Below are positions 35,512-44,631 of a stretch of 64,000 nt of DNA, piece by piece. Source of the stretch: Streptomyces griseicoloratus. GTDB taxonomy: Bacteria > Actinomycetota > Actinomycetes > Streptomycetales > Streptomycetaceae. The translations under genes and the position numbers were made by a program. The notes below the pieces were generated by a model. The model saw only the letters and a list, made by a program, of their open reading frames with translations. It was not told the origin of the DNA and did no database searches. How positions within the stretch are numbered: position 1 is the first letter of the stretch; the number at the start of each line of letters is the position of its first letter. The DNA lies in contig NZ_JACVQF010000138.1 of NCBI RefSeq assembly GCF_014534645.1, forward strand, positions 61,317 through 125,316. The letters run 5' to 3'.

Positions 35512-35994
35512 CGGCCCCGATCCCTATCAGGCGGATGCCCCCGGCCCAACGGTGAACGGTGAAAAGGTGAGGACTGCAGGCGAGCCAGGGGCGGAAAAGC
35601 TTGTGATGTTGCCGAACGTGTTGGCCTTCACCTTGCCTTGAGCGTGCAGCCGCCACAGAACGGTGCTTGCTTCCTCAGCTGTGAGGAAACGCGTTAGCTG
35701 CGGATCCCCCTGACCTGGGCTTTCTCGGATGTCCCTTGAGCCTCACCTGTCACTGCCGGTCGCCGTCCGTCGGCCTCGGGCGCCCTCACACGGCCTGCGG
35801 GCGGCCGGAAGGAGCCCTTCACCTACCTCGCGGGGGTCCGGGCGTCAAGAAGCGACTTTTCGGGACGAGCCCGTCTTCCCGGTGCCCGGCACGCTGGTGG
35901 TCGAGGCGGGGCCGGTGGCGCGCTGCGTGGTGGGCGGTCGTCGGAGGGCCTCGCCTCACTCAAGATTTCCGATGTCACGAGGTGAGAAAAAGCC
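35512..35994. other. Non-coding stretch holding repeat copy B
   Basis: These 483 bases contain direct repeat copy B and the ribosome site of the following membrane protein (GAGGTGAG about ten bases before its ATG). The frames crossing it look like GC-driven shadows. No RNA gene was recognised. Confidence 0.5.
35683..35805 (+). repeat. Direct repeat copy B
   Basis: Same succession as copy A: GAGGAAACGCGTTA, CCCCCTGACCTGGG, TTTCTCGG, CACCTGTCACTGCCG, CGGCCTCGG. It differs by scattered substitutions and small indels. The two copies lie 2.5 kb apart and bracket the HAD gene, two orphan genes and the GntR pseudogene. Confidence 0.8.
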
Positions 35995-36474
35995 ATGTCC
36001 GATTCGTTGGCGACACCCCTTTTCTACGTCACGCTCGCTCTTCTGGTCGCGTTTCTCGCGCTCTGGACGGTCATCCACCAGCGGTTGATGACCGAGAGAG
36101 GGTGGACGGAGTGGTGCCGGACCGCGGAGGCCTTGCCCTGGCGGGACCGGTGGGAGCTGTGCCGGGCCACCTTGCAGGGGCGCGCGGTCTCGGAACCGCG
36201 GCTGGCGGCGCTGGCCGTGCAGCGCGCGGAGCGTTGTCACGCGTGGATGGACGGCTGTATCCGGCCCGGGAGCGCCATGCGGTGGTATCCGCTCTGGTTC
36301 GCCTCGCTCTGTCTGCTGGCGCTGTTCCTGGCACTCATCGGCGGAACGGCCGACTGGTTCGGCCATCGAGTCGGAGGCGCGCTCGTCGGGGGCGCCCTGG
36401 GTGCATTGCTCACTTATCCCTGGTACGCCCTGCTCAGGAAGCGCATGCAGCGCTGCATCGACGCCAACCGCTGA
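35995..36474 (+). CDS. Small integral membrane protein (159 aa)
   Basis: ATG 35995 is preceded by GAGGTGAG. There is one helix near the N-terminus (FYVTLALLVAFLALWTVI) and two toward the C-terminus (FASLCLLALFLALIGG; VGGALVGGALGALLTYPWY), separated by a soluble helical loop with three cysteines. I recognise no family. It stands alone between the accessory patch and the thioester surface protein. Confidence 0.75.
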   Translation: MSDSLATPLFYVTLALLVAFLALWTVIHQRLMTERGWTEWCRTAEALPWRDRWELCRATLQGRAVSEPRLAALAVQRAERCHAWMDGCIRPGSAMRWYPLWFASLCLLALFLALIGGTADWFGHRVGGALVGGALGALLTYPWYALLRKRMQRCIDANR

Positions 36475-36526
36475 CGCGGCGAGCCTCGGAGAGCTCGGCC
36501 GCGCAGCGGAGCCGCAGGTGGCCGGG

Positions 36527-37942
36527 TCAGGGGTGCTCCGAGGAGTTCTTCCGGCGCGCGATGGTCAGGGTCACGCCGCCGATGGCGAGCAGGGCGAGGG
36601 CCAGGCCGGCGATCAGGGGGGTCTCGTCGGAGCCGCCCGTCTCGGCGAGGTTGGTGTCGGTCGCGGTGCCGCCCGTCGTGGCGGGGCGGGTCGGTTCGGC
36701 GACCGTCTGGGTGGTGATGTCGCCGGCGGCGCTGCTCTGCGTGCGGCAGTCGAGGACCCCGGCGAAGCGCTGCTCGTGACCGGCCGGGCCCTGGATCACG
36801 AAGTCGTAGGGCCGGTCCTCCTGCAGCGGGATCGTCACCGTCCGCGACTCGCCCGCCGCGATGGTGTGGGCGGTGCCCATCAGCTCGAAGGTGAACGGCT
36901 CGTCGCCTTTGTTGACCGCCGTGATGTCCAGGCCGCCCTCGGCGCAGTTCTCCGCCGCGGACAGCGCGGGTATCGCCCCCTCGTCCGCCCAGGTCGCGGT
37001 GGCCGTCGCCGCGACCGTGGACTCGCTGGAGCCGGCCAGGATCTGGGTCTGGCTGCGGCTCTCGGAGGCGAAGGCCCGGCCGACCGGCACGGTGGTCGAC
37101 GCCTGGACGGTCAGTTCGGCGGTGTCGGCCGCGGCATCGTCCGGCACGTCGAAGAAGACCTGCGTGCCGTCGGCCACGGACGTGACGGCCCTGCCTTTCC
37201 GGTCGACGATCCGCACCCCGCTCATGGCGGCGTCCGTCGGCGGCACGACCGTCGCACTGCCCGCGTTGGTGTGCACGGTCACCGGGCCGAGGCGCTCACC
37301 GGGGCGGCCCGAGACCGCGGGCGGGTCCAGGGTGAGCGACGCCGCGGGCTCCGCCAGGTCGCGGGCGTTGTCCTCCAGGTAGTCCGCCAGCCGCTCGGCC
37401 TGGGGGTCGACCGCCTCGACGTCCGCGTCGTCCGAGTAGCGCCAGATGGCCACCTGCGTACCGGCCGCCGCGTCCTGCTCGGTGAGCCCGCCGCGGACTC
37501 CGGCCTTCTCGGCGAGCGCCGCCAGGTCGTTGACCTGCGGGTAGGAGTTCTGCAGGATCCAGCGGATCCGGCCGGCGTCCTTGTTGGCGCCCAGCGAGGT
37601 CCCGCTCCAGGGCGTCTCGTGGTACTTGGCGTCCTTCTGCGTGGGGGTCTGGATGTCGACGCAGTACGTCTGCAGCATGCCGCCGCCCTCGACGGACATC
37701 TCGAAGAGTCCGGCCGACACCTCCTGGTCGCTGCCGTCCCCGTGTATGACCGCGGTGCCGTACGTCTTCAGGCCGCCTATGGTGGCCGTCGCCCCGCCCT
37801 GGCCCCCCGAGGTGTCCTCGGCGGCGGCCGGGCCGGCGCCCGCCACCACACCGGCGGCGGCGAGCGTGGACACCAGCGTCGCCGCGGCGAGACGCGCCGC
37901 TCCTCGACGGGGCACGGACAGCACAGAGAACGAAGAAAGCAC
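36527..37942 (-). CDS. Sortase-anchored Cys-Gln thioester surface protein
   Basis: The product is 471 residues from GTG 37942 (AAGGGG upstream); a TTG one codon earlier is possible. A Sec signal peptide ends near residue 41 (GPAAAED). A thioester (TQXA-type) domain follows: C94 in TYCVDIQTP and Q163 in GTQVAIWRYSD, the pair that makes an internal thioester for covalent attachment. Ig-like beta domains follow, then a Thr-rich linker, the sortase E signal LAETG, a membrane helix (LIAGLALALLAIGGVTLTI) and RRKN. It is probably wall-anchored and could bond covalently to other cells, matrix or host surfaces. Confidence 0.92.
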   Translation of the reverse strand: MLSSFSVLSVPRRGAARLAAATLVSTLAAAGVVAGAGPAAAEDTSGGQGGATATIGGLKTYGTAVIHGDGSDQEVSAGLFEMSVEGGGMLQTYCVDIQTPTQKDAKYHETPWSGTSLGANKDAGRIRWILQNSYPQVNDLAALAEKAGVRGGLTEQDAAAGTQVAIWRYSDDADVEAVDPQAERLADYLEDNARDLAEPAASLTLDPPAVSGRPGERLGPVTVHTNAGSATVVPPTDAAMSGVRIVDRKGRAVTSVADGTQVFFDVPDDAAADTAELTVQASTTVPVGRAFASESRSQTQILAGSSESTVAATATATWADEGAIPALSAAENCAEGGLDITAVNKGDEPFTFELMGTAHTIAAGESRTVTIPLQEDRPYDFVIQGPAGHEQRFAGVLDCRTQSSAAGDITTQTVAEPTRPATTGGTATDTNLAETGGSDETPLIAGLALALLAIGGVTLTIARRKNSSEHP

Positions 37943-38205
37943 CAAATTCCCCTTCGAGCAGGACCCGTTGGTGTGGGGGGCACGGTCCCACCAGCAGAAT
38001 CAGCAGCCCCACAGGGCATGTTCGGCATCCTAAGGACGTGGCGGACCGGGCTTGCCGATGATGTTCGCCCGAGCGACGATCCGACTCGGAATCGTTATCG
38101 CCGACACCGCCCACGAGCAGGGCTTATCGACAAATCGCCCTGGCATGGTCCCGGGCGCATGCGCCGATAAGCCGCACTTCGGTCGGTTACTCCGGGACGG
38201 TGGTG

Positions 38206-38673
38206 TCAGGACACCCCGGCCGGTTCCGGGCGCTGTTCGGCGTCCTGGTCCGCCGACTCCCCAGCCGGGGTCTCCCAGTTGGGCTCCGGTCGCGGTGCAG
38301 AGGCGACCGTCTCGGTCCTGTTGACGCGGCGGAAGGCCGACGTTCCCCTCGCGAGATCGTGTCCGATCGCCACCGCGTCGATGTCCGCCGACATCCAGCT
38401 CTGCCCCTCACGCAAGTCCGTTCGCACCTTCAAACGGCCCTGCACGATCACCGGGTCACCCACCGTCAGCGACCCCGACACGTTGGTGGCGAGCTGGCGG
38501 TTCGCCCAGACGGTGAAGAAGTTGGTGTGGCCGTCCGTCCAGGCGCTCTTGTCGCGGTCCCAGTAGCGGGCGGTGGCCGCGAGCCGGAACCGGACCGACG
38601 CACCGTTGGCCAGGTCCCGGAACACCGGCGCCGTCGCCACGTTGCCCACGGCGCAGATCATCGTCTCGTTCAT
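38206..38673 (-). CDS. ssbB: Single-stranded DNA-binding protein, SsbB paralogue
   Basis: The product is 155 residues; ATG 38673 has GGGGAGGGG at good spacing, and a second ATG at 38676 is adjacent. OB-fold landmarks: TMICAVGNVATAPVFRDLAN, FRLAATARYWDRD, NFFTVWANRQLATNV, VIVQGRLKVRTD. The C-terminus is short and lacks the acidic DDDIPF-type tip of the housekeeping SsbA. This matches the Streptomyces SsbB, known for a role in chromosome segregation during sporulation. It is a separate transcription unit. Confidence 0.92.
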   Translation of the reverse strand: MNETMICAVGNVATAPVFRDLANGASVRFRLAATARYWDRDKSAWTDGHTNFFTVWANRQLATNVSGSLTVGDPVIVQGRLKVRTDLREGQSWMSADIDAVAIGHDLARGTSAFRRVNRTETVASAPRPEPNWETPAGESADQDAEQRPEPAGVS

Positions 38674-38902
38674 CATGAACCCCTCCCCGGCCCGGACGCC
38701 GATGCCGATGCCGACCGGCGCCGGGCGGATACGCGTACGGGCCCGTCCCGTACGGCTGTGTCTGCCGTGACGACCGCCTCCGTCGCGATCGCCGCGAGGC
38801 CAGACTGCCTCCGTCCGGTCCGGGCCCGCCGAGCCCTGTGGACCACCCCCGGCCTGTGGACAACTCCCTCACCCGGACGGGTGAGGCTCCCGGTCCGCGT
38901 CC

Positions 38903-41245
38903 CTACCTCGCGGCGACCCCCGCCCCCGTGACCCCCGTGACCCGGCCGTACTGCTCCCGCACCTCCCGGTACCGCAGCAACTCCGCCGCCAGCGGATCCA
39001 GCACCCGGGCCCGGCCGCATCCCGCGGCCGCCTCCCGCAATCGGCGTTCCGCCTCGTTGCCGTAGCGCCGGGCCGGTCCCCGGGCCGCCATGCGGCAGCT
39101 CCACTCGATGACGGGGCCGCCGATGATGCCGGACAGCATCAGCAGCACGGGCACGCCCAGGTTCGGCGACATGACCCCGAGGATCTGGCCCAGCAGCCAC
39201 AGGCCGCCCACCACCTGCAGCAAGGTCATGGACGCCTGGGCCAGCACGGCCACCGGCCACCACCCCGGCCGCGGCGGACGCCCCGGCGGCAGCCCCGCGC
39301 GCGCGGCCAGCTCGTCGAGGGCCTCGGGCAGCCCCTGGGCACCGCGGGCAGCCGCCTCGCGCACCGCCTGCGCCCACGGTGCCGGCAGCCCGGCCGAGGC
39401 CCGGTCCGACACCGTGCGCACCGCATGTTCGACGCGCTGGCGGGCGGTGGCCTCCTCGTCGGCCGGGGCGCGCAGCGGGAGCCGTCCGGTGGTCGACTCC
39501 CGCCGGTCGTGGCACCAGCGCCACAGCCGCAGCCAGGGCGTGCCGCAGGCCCGGTTGGCGTTGCGCAGCCAGGCGCGTTCCGCGGCCTCGCCCGCCGCGG
39601 TGGCGCCCACCGCGTCGGCGAGCCGGTCCGCGAACTCCTCCCGTGCCCCCTCGCTGAGCCCGGCACGCCGACCGGTGACGTACACGGGCCGCAGGTCCCG
39701 CGCGGCGGCGTCCACGTCCGCCGAGATCCGGCGTGCCGCGGCCTGCCGTTCGGCGACGAACTGGCCGAGCGCCTCCCGCAGGTCGTCGATGCCTTCCCCG
39801 GTGAGGGCGGACAGCGCGAGCACGGTCGCGCCGGGTTCGTCGTACTCCCCCAGCGCGATCCCGTCCTCGTCGAGCAGTCGCCGCAGGTCGTCGAGGACCA
39901 GATCGGCGGCCTCCCCGGGCAGCCGGTCGACCTGGTTGAGGACGATGAAGGTGACCTCGGCGTGGCCCGCCATCGGCCGCAGATAGCGCTCATGGAGGAC
40001 GGCGTCGGCGTACTTCTCCGGGTCGACGACCCAGATGACGGCATCGACGAGCGCCAGGATGCGGTCCACCTGCTCGCGGTGCTGCACGGCCGCCGAGTCG
40101 TGGTCGGGCAGATCCACCAGGACCAGTCCGCGCAGCGGCGATTCGGTGTCCGGGTAGTGGATGGGGCGCCGCCGCAGCCGGCCCGGGATGCCGAGCCGGT
40201 CCAGCAGGGTGGCCGCGCCGTCGCTCCAGCTGCACGCGATGGGCGCGGCGGTGGTCGGCCGGCGCACGCCCGTCTCGGAGATCGTCACCCCGGCCAGCGT
40301 GTTGAACAGCTGCGACTTGCCGCTGCCGGTGGCGCCCGCGATGGCGACGACGGTGTGCTCGCCGGAGAGCCTGCGCCGGGCGGACGCCTCATGGAGGACC
40401 CGGCCGGCCTCGGCGAGGGTCCTGCCGTCCAGCCGGGTGCGGGAGAGACCCACCAGCTCGCGCAGGGCGTCGAGCCGCGACCTGAGCGCTCCGTCGTACG
40501 CCAGGGGCATCGGGGCCGCGTTGCCGGAGGGCCTGCGTTCCACGACGGCCGACTGCGGGGCACCGTCGGTCTCGTTCACGCGCCGCGCGATCAGCCCGTC
40601 GTCCCAGGCGTCCCCCTCGCCGCGGGGCTCGGGGGTCCTGTCGTGCTGCGGGGATCTTTCGTGGTCCGAGGAGCTTTTGGGTTGTGAGTGCCTGGTGGGT
40701 TCGAAGTGTCTTTTGTCGTCGGACGGGCGAGGTCGCTGCTCCGGGGCATCGGAGCGTTGCTTCGACGGACCAGGGGGAACAGGTCCGGAGGAGCCGAGTC
40801 GTTGCTCCGAGGACCCGCCGCCCTCCGGCGATCGACCACGCTGCGAGGCCCCGCCCGCTCCCAGCGGCCCACCACGCCCCGAAGTCCCGCCCGGCCGCAT
40901 CGGCTCGTCGTACCCCGACGACCCGCCCGGCCCGGACGCCCCACCCTGTCCCGACGGCCCGCCCGGCCCGCCCGGCCCCGAGACCCCACCACGCTCGGCA
41001 GCCCCGGCATACCCCGACGGCCCGACGTGCCCGGACGTCCCACCCTGTCCCGACGGCCCGACGTGCCCCGACGGCCCGCCGTACCCGGAACGCCCGTCGC
41101 CCGCTCGTTCCACGCGGTCCGCGCGCTCCGCGTGACGGCCCGCGACCACCTCGGCGGCCCGTTGCTCCTCCCGTTCGCGCCCGAAGGCCGTCGCCTCCGT
41201 GTGGCCGGCGTGCTCGGTGGGGTCCTGGTCAGTGACGGCGGTCAC
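38903..41245 (-). CDS. dynB: Dynamin-like GTPase with disordered repeat N-terminus and membrane hairpin (probable DynB)
   Basis: The product is 780 residues. The first ~220 are disordered and Gly/Ser/Pro-rich, with short repeats (GPSGQGGTSGHVGPSGY) and charged stretches. The GTPase core has P-loop GATGSGKSQLF, switch VDLPDHDSAA and the guanine motif LNQVDRL. A helical stalk follows, with two hydrophobic segments near residues 670-725 (VLAQASMTLLQVVGGLWLLG; VPVLLMLSGIIGGPVIEW). The overlap-free 3-base gap to the upstream GTPase indicates an operon. Paired Streptomyces dynamins DynA/DynB stabilise FtsZ rings at sporulation septa. The pair's identity is likely, but which copy is A or B is from recall. 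Confidence 0.85.
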   Translation of the reverse strand: MTAVTDQDPTEHAGHTEATAFGREREEQRAAEVVAGRHAERADRVERAGDGRSGYGGPSGHVGPSGQGGTSGHVGPSGYAGAAERGGVSGPGGPGGPSGQGGASGPGGSSGYDEPMRPGGTSGRGGPLGAGGASQRGRSPEGGGSSEQRLGSSGPVPPGPSKQRSDAPEQRPRPSDDKRHFEPTRHSQPKSSSDHERSPQHDRTPEPRGEGDAWDDGLIARRVNETDGAPQSAVVERRPSGNAAPMPLAYDGALRSRLDALRELVGLSRTRLDGRTLAEAGRVLHEASARRRLSGEHTVVAIAGATGSGKSQLFNTLAGVTISETGVRRPTTAAPIACSWSDGAATLLDRLGIPGRLRRRPIHYPDTESPLRGLVLVDLPDHDSAAVQHREQVDRILALVDAVIWVVDPEKYADAVLHERYLRPMAGHAEVTFIVLNQVDRLPGEAADLVLDDLRRLLDEDGIALGEYDEPGATVLALSALTGEGIDDLREALGQFVAERQAAARRISADVDAAARDLRPVYVTGRRAGLSEGAREEFADRLADAVGATAAGEAAERAWLRNANRACGTPWLRLWRWCHDRRESTTGRLPLRAPADEEATARQRVEHAVRTVSDRASAGLPAPWAQAVREAAARGAQGLPEALDELAARAGLPPGRPPRPGWWPVAVLAQASMTLLQVVGGLWLLGQILGVMSPNLGVPVLLMLSGIIGGPVIEWSCRMAARGPARRYGNEAERRLREAAAGCGRARVLDPLAAELLRYREVREQYGRVTGVTGAGVAAR

Positions 41246-41248
41246 CGC

Positions 41249-42865
41249 TCACCTCTCCTTCTGCAGTACGGACAGCGCGGCGATGAGTTCGCCCTGGGGT
41301 TCGGGATGGACGTCCAGCGCGTCGAGCGGCGCGAGCCGGCGCTCACGCTCCGCGTGCAGGACCCGGTCCACGTGCTCGGTGAGCAGCCGCCAGGCCCGGT
41401 CGCGCAGCCGCAGCGCGCCGTGGGCGCCGATCCGCTCGGCAAGGCCCTCGCCGGCGTTCCTGGCCCGGCGCCCGCCCAGCAGTGCGGTGGCGACCAGGGC
41501 GGCGACCATCTCGGGGTCCGGCGCCGCGCTCCGGTCGCGCCCGGTCATCTCCTCCTCCGCGTACTCCTCCAGCACCCGCCGCCACCGCCGTACGGCCAGC
41601 CCGATGCGGTGCTCGGCGCTATGGGCCGAGGGGTCCGGGCCCGCGAGCCCGGGCGCGTCCGCCGCCGGTTCGCACCGCCACGCCTCGTCGACGCGCTCGT
41701 CGGCGGCGGTGACGGCGCACAGCAGCAGTGCACTCAGGCTCTCCACCAGCGAGTCGAGGAGTTCCGCCGGGGAGCAGTCGAGCGGAAAGGCCCGCCACCG
41801 CTTCAGGGCGTCCCCGGCGAGGACGGCCCCGGCCTGCAACCGCCCCCACACGCGCGCGTGCTCGTTGTCGTACGCCTCGTCGACGGCGGCGGTCAGGCGC
41901 AGCGCGGCGGCGTACTGCGCGGCGGCGGCGCCGGCCAGCTCGGACATCCGGGGCTTGAGGGAGTTCAGCAGGCCGTACACCGTGCGGGCCATGGCGTGGT
42001 GCCGGGCTCCGGGGTCCTGCGCATGGTGCACGAGCCAGGCGCGCAGCGGTGCCACGGCGGTGGCCGGCAGCAGTCCGCCGCCCCAGGCCGACTCGGGCAG
42101 CTCGGGCACGGTGAAGCGGGGAACGTCGCCGAGCCCGGCCTTGGTGAGCAGCGCCCCGTACTGCCGGGACACCTCGGCCACCACCTGGTGCGGGACCCGG
42201 TCCAGCACGGTGACCAGGGTGGCGTCGTACTCCTTGGCGGTGCGCAGCAGGTGCCAGGGCACGGCGTCGGCGTACCGGGCGGCTGTGGTGACCATCACCC
42301 AGATGTCGGCCGCGCAGATCAGTTCGGCGGCCAGGACGCGGTTGTCGGCGACGAGCGAGTCGACGTCCGGCGCGTCCAGGAGGGCGAGGCCGGGCGGCAG
42401 GGTGTCGGCGGTCTCGACGCGCAGCACGCGCCCGGGGCTCTCGGGGCTCTCACCGGGCATGAGCAGGTCGTCGCCGTGGTCCTGCCGGGGCGTCCACACG
42501 CGCGTGAGGTCGGGCAGCACCCGCATGTCGCTGAACCAGTGGTGGTCGTCCGGATGGCAGACCAGCACCGGTGTCCGGGTCGTGGGACGCAGGACGCCCG
42601 CCTCGCTGACCCGGCGTCCCACGAGCGAGTTCACCAGCGTGGACTTCCCGGCGCCGGTGGAGCCTCCCACGACGGCCAGGAGGGGCGCTTCGGGCTGCCT
42701 GAGCCGGGGCACCAGGTAGTCGTCGAGCTGTGCGAGGAGTTCGTCCCGGTTGGCACGCGCGCGTGGAGCCCCCGCGAGGGGCAGCGGGAAGCGTGCGGCC
42801 GCGACACGGTCGCGCAGGGCGGAGAGTGCGTCGAGCAGCTGAGGCCGTACGTGCAAGGTCACCAC
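41249..42865 (-). CDS. dynA: Dynamin-like GTPase (probable DynA)
   Basis: The product is 538 residues from GTG 42865; longer frames to 43012 are not needed and lack a ribosome site. P-loop [17 protein letters not shown], switch-2 [14 protein letters not shown] and a guanine-recognition-like VLDRVP lie within residues ~60-270. The rest is a long helical stalk without clear membrane helices. It precedes the membrane-anchored GTPase by 3 bases, so the two are made together, as expected for heteromeric dynamin partners acting at the division septum. The LDRVP motif differs from the canonical NKxD. Confidence 0.85.
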   Translation of the reverse strand: MVTLHVRPQLLDALSALRDRVAAARFPLPLAGAPRARANRDELLAQLDDYLVPRLRQPEAPLLAVVGGSTGAGKSTLVNSLVGRRVSEAGVLRPTTRTPVLVCHPDDHHWFSDMRVLPDLTRVWTPRQDHGDDLLMPGESPESPGRVLRVETADTLPPGLALLDAPDVDSLVADNRVLAAELICAADIWVMVTTAARYADAVPWHLLRTAKEYDATLVTVLDRVPHQVVAEVSRQYGALLTKAGLGDVPRFTVPELPESAWGGGLLPATAVAPLRAWLVHHAQDPGARHHAMARTVYGLLNSLKPRMSELAGAAAAQYAAALRLTAAVDEAYDNEHARVWGRLQAGAVLAGDALKRWRAFPLDCSPAELLDSLVESLSALLLCAVTAADERVDEAWRCEPAADAPGLAGPDPSAHSAEHRIGLAVRRWRRVLEEYAEEEMTGRDRSAAPDPEMVAALVATALLGGRRARNAGEGLAERIGAHGALRLRDRAWRLLTEHVDRVLHAERERRLAPLDALDVHPEPQGELIAALSVLQKER

Positions 42866-43186
42866 ATGCGAAGAATGCCCAATTTTAGGGGAATTCTGAA
42901 GCATATGAGCATGTCTGCGCGCCGACCGGACACAAGGGGCGGAAGGGACTAGTGGGACACGAGCACAGCCCAGGCATAACGAGTGCACAACACCCGATGC
43001 GGAAGACGCCAAAAGCGATGCACGATTCGTACCTGCCTGCGATTATCAGGACCGCTTCACCGAACCTCCACATCGAGCCACGGAGGCGAAGCAACAGGGA
43101 CAAGGAGCCGGGAGCCCTATCCTTGTCTCCGGCAACGTCACGGATCGGCCCACACCCGGGCACCACGACCGAGGCCACCACACCAG
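42866..43186. other. Intergenic region upstream of the dynamin operon and the tRNA
   Basis: This 321-base stretch is clearly AT-richer than its surroundings near 42880-42910 and presumably carries the minus-strand dynamin promoter (TAAAAT on that strand, about 30 bases before the start). It also holds the tRNA promoter on the plus strand. An inverted pair ACAAGGA/TCCTTGT lies near 43098-43125. No ORF is convincing. Confidence 0.45.
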
Positions 43187-43259
43187 GCCCCCGTAGCTCA
43201 GTGGATAGAGCAGGCGCCTTCTAAGCGCTTGGCCGCAGGTTCGAGTCCTGCCGGGGGCG
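43187..43259 (+). tRNA. tRNA-Arg (anticodon TCT)
   Basis: A 73-nt cloverleaf reads by eye. The acceptor stem GCCCCCG (43187-43193) pairs with CGGGGGC (43252-43258). The D arm contains TAGCTCAGTGGATAGAGCA, the anticodon loop has TCT at 43220-43222, and the T arm is GCAGG-TTCGAGT-CCTGC. The discriminator base is G and CCA is not encoded. It decodes AGA, a rare codon in Streptomyces. Confidence 0.95.
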
Positions 43260-43483
43260 CCCATTCGGCGTTTGCCGCTTTCGGGCGCCGTGCACGCCCT
43301 CCGCCTCCCGGACCCTTCGCGTCGCCCGTCGGGCTGCCCGCGACACCTCACGACAGCGCACAGCACCCCCACCTGTAGGGCTCTTCACAGGATCGCCCAC
43401 AAATGAGTGGTTACGGCCAAAATGTAGGGGTGCCGGTAATCATGTACGGGTTCGCCGTCGTTCCATTCGTCGCGGAGCCGTCC

Positions 43484-44458
43484 ATGCGCACCACCCTTGC
43501 CGCCGCCCAGGACTCACCGAACACACAGGGTCACGGGTCCGTTCCTCCTGCACCGCAGCAGGTGGAGGAACGGAGACTCGTTTTCGAGGGTTTCGCGTAC
43601 ACGTGCCGGATCGTCCATCAGGAGGCCCCGACGACGGCGCCGTTGGTACTGCTCGGCGGATCGTCCCAGAACAGGTATTCCTGGCAGGGGCACGAAAAGT
43701 GGCTGGCACCGTTGTGCACGGTGGTCACCGTGGACCTCCCCGGTTACGGCACCTCCGACTTCCTGCCGGCCCGTTACGGCATCGACTTCCTCGCCGGCGC
43801 GATCAGGCACATGCTGGTGGAGTGCGGGATGCCGCAAGTGAACCTCTTCGGCGGCTGTTTCGGGGAAGTCGTCGGCCTGCGTTTCGCGCAGCTCCATCCC
43901 GAATTCGTCAGGCGCATCGTCTTCTGCGGCGCGGCGAAACGTCTTCCCGCGATCTACACCGACGCCGTACCGCGCCTGGCGCACGCGCTCGGACGCGGCG
44001 AGATCGAGGAAGCCGCGGACGGACTGGTGCGCTTGTTCATGTCGAACCCGGGCGCCGGCAAGGTCCGCAAGCACGCGGCCGTGGCACGGCTCCTCCAGCA
44101 GCAGTTCGTGAACCAGACGCCGGACGAGATCAAGAAGGCCGTTGAGCACAACACGAGGCTGATGACGCACGGGTGTTACGAGCCGCTGCCCGTCCCCGAC
44201 GTGCCGTCCCTGGTGTTCACCGGAGAGTACGACAGTCTGTGCACCCCCCAGATGGGCCGGGAACTCGCCGCGACGATGCCTTCGGCGCGGTTCACCACCG
44301 TCAAGGAGTCGGACCACCTGGTCACCGTCGAGCGCAGGCAGGAGTCCTCGGAACTGATCGGCCGCTTCTGCACCGACCGTCCCATCGACGACCTGCCGTA
44401 CTGCAACGCCGTCGAATCCCTGGGGGCCGGCGCCGCCCACGCGACGGCTTGCCGATGA
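43484..44458 (+). CDS. Alpha/beta-fold hydrolase with a cysteine nucleophile
   Basis: From ATG 43484 (GGAG six bases upstream) the product is 324 residues; ATGs at 43403 and 43442 are in-frame alternatives. Fold markers: oxyanion region PLVLLGGSSQNRYSW, VDLPGYGTSD, and the nucleophile elbow NLFGGCFGEVVGL. The usual serine of GxSxG is C125; D250 (GEYDSLCTP) and H278 (SDHLVTV) complete the triad. Cysteine nucleophiles are known in dienelactone hydrolase and a few polyketide-tailoring hydrolases. There is no biosynthetic neighbourhood here; the substrate is unknown. It follows the tRNA gene and ends before a strong terminator. Confidence 0.82.
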   Translation: MRTTLAAAQDSPNTQGHGSVPPAPQQVEERRLVFEGFAYTCRIVHQEAPTTAPLVLLGGSSQNRYSWQGHEKWLAPLCTVVTVDLPGYGTSDFLPARYGIDFLAGAIRHMLVECGMPQVNLFGGCFGEVVGLRFAQLHPEFVRRIVFCGAAKRLPAIYTDAVPRLAHALGRGEIEEAADGLVRLFMSNPGAGKVRKHAAVARLLQQQFVNQTPDEIKKAVEHNTRLMTHGCYEPLPVPDVPSLVFTGEYDSLCTPQMGRELAATMPSARFTTVKESDHLVTVERRQESSELIGRFCTDRPIDDLPYCNAVESLGAGAAHATACR

Positions 44459-44528
44459 GAAAGCCGCCCCTCGGATGACAAACCCGCCCCTCGGGCGAGT
44501 CGGCCCAGCCGACGGGGCGGCACCGGAA

Positions 44529-44576
44529 ACGCGGGGATGGCCGGGACCCGGTATCGGGTTCCGGCCATCCCCGCGT
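44529..44576. terminator. Strong bidirectional hairpin between convergent genes
   Basis: A 22-base arm (44529-44550, starting ACGCGGGGATGGCCGG) pairs with 44555-44576 around a 4-base loop GTAT, with only a G-U wobble. It sits between the hydrolase (plus) and a small secreted protein (minus). Confidence 0.92.
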
Positions 44577-44631
44577 CCGGATGGACTTACGCGACGGGTG
44601 CCGATGTCGACAAGAGCGCCTCGGCAGGAGG

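Noticed and set aside
35736-36779. 347-codon plus-strand frame across the membrane-protein gene
   Set aside because: It overlaps the well-started 159-residue membrane protein in another frame and is Arg/Gly/Ala-rich with no domain.
36401-38170. 589-codon plus-strand frame opposite the thioester surface protein
   Set aside because: It is antisense to a gene with signal peptide, thioester motifs and LAETG signal, and its composition is that of a shadow frame.
43187-44458. tRNA-Arg as an occupied integration site
   Set aside because: No integrase gene is present and I found no second copy of the tRNA 3' end by eye in the downstream 3 kb.
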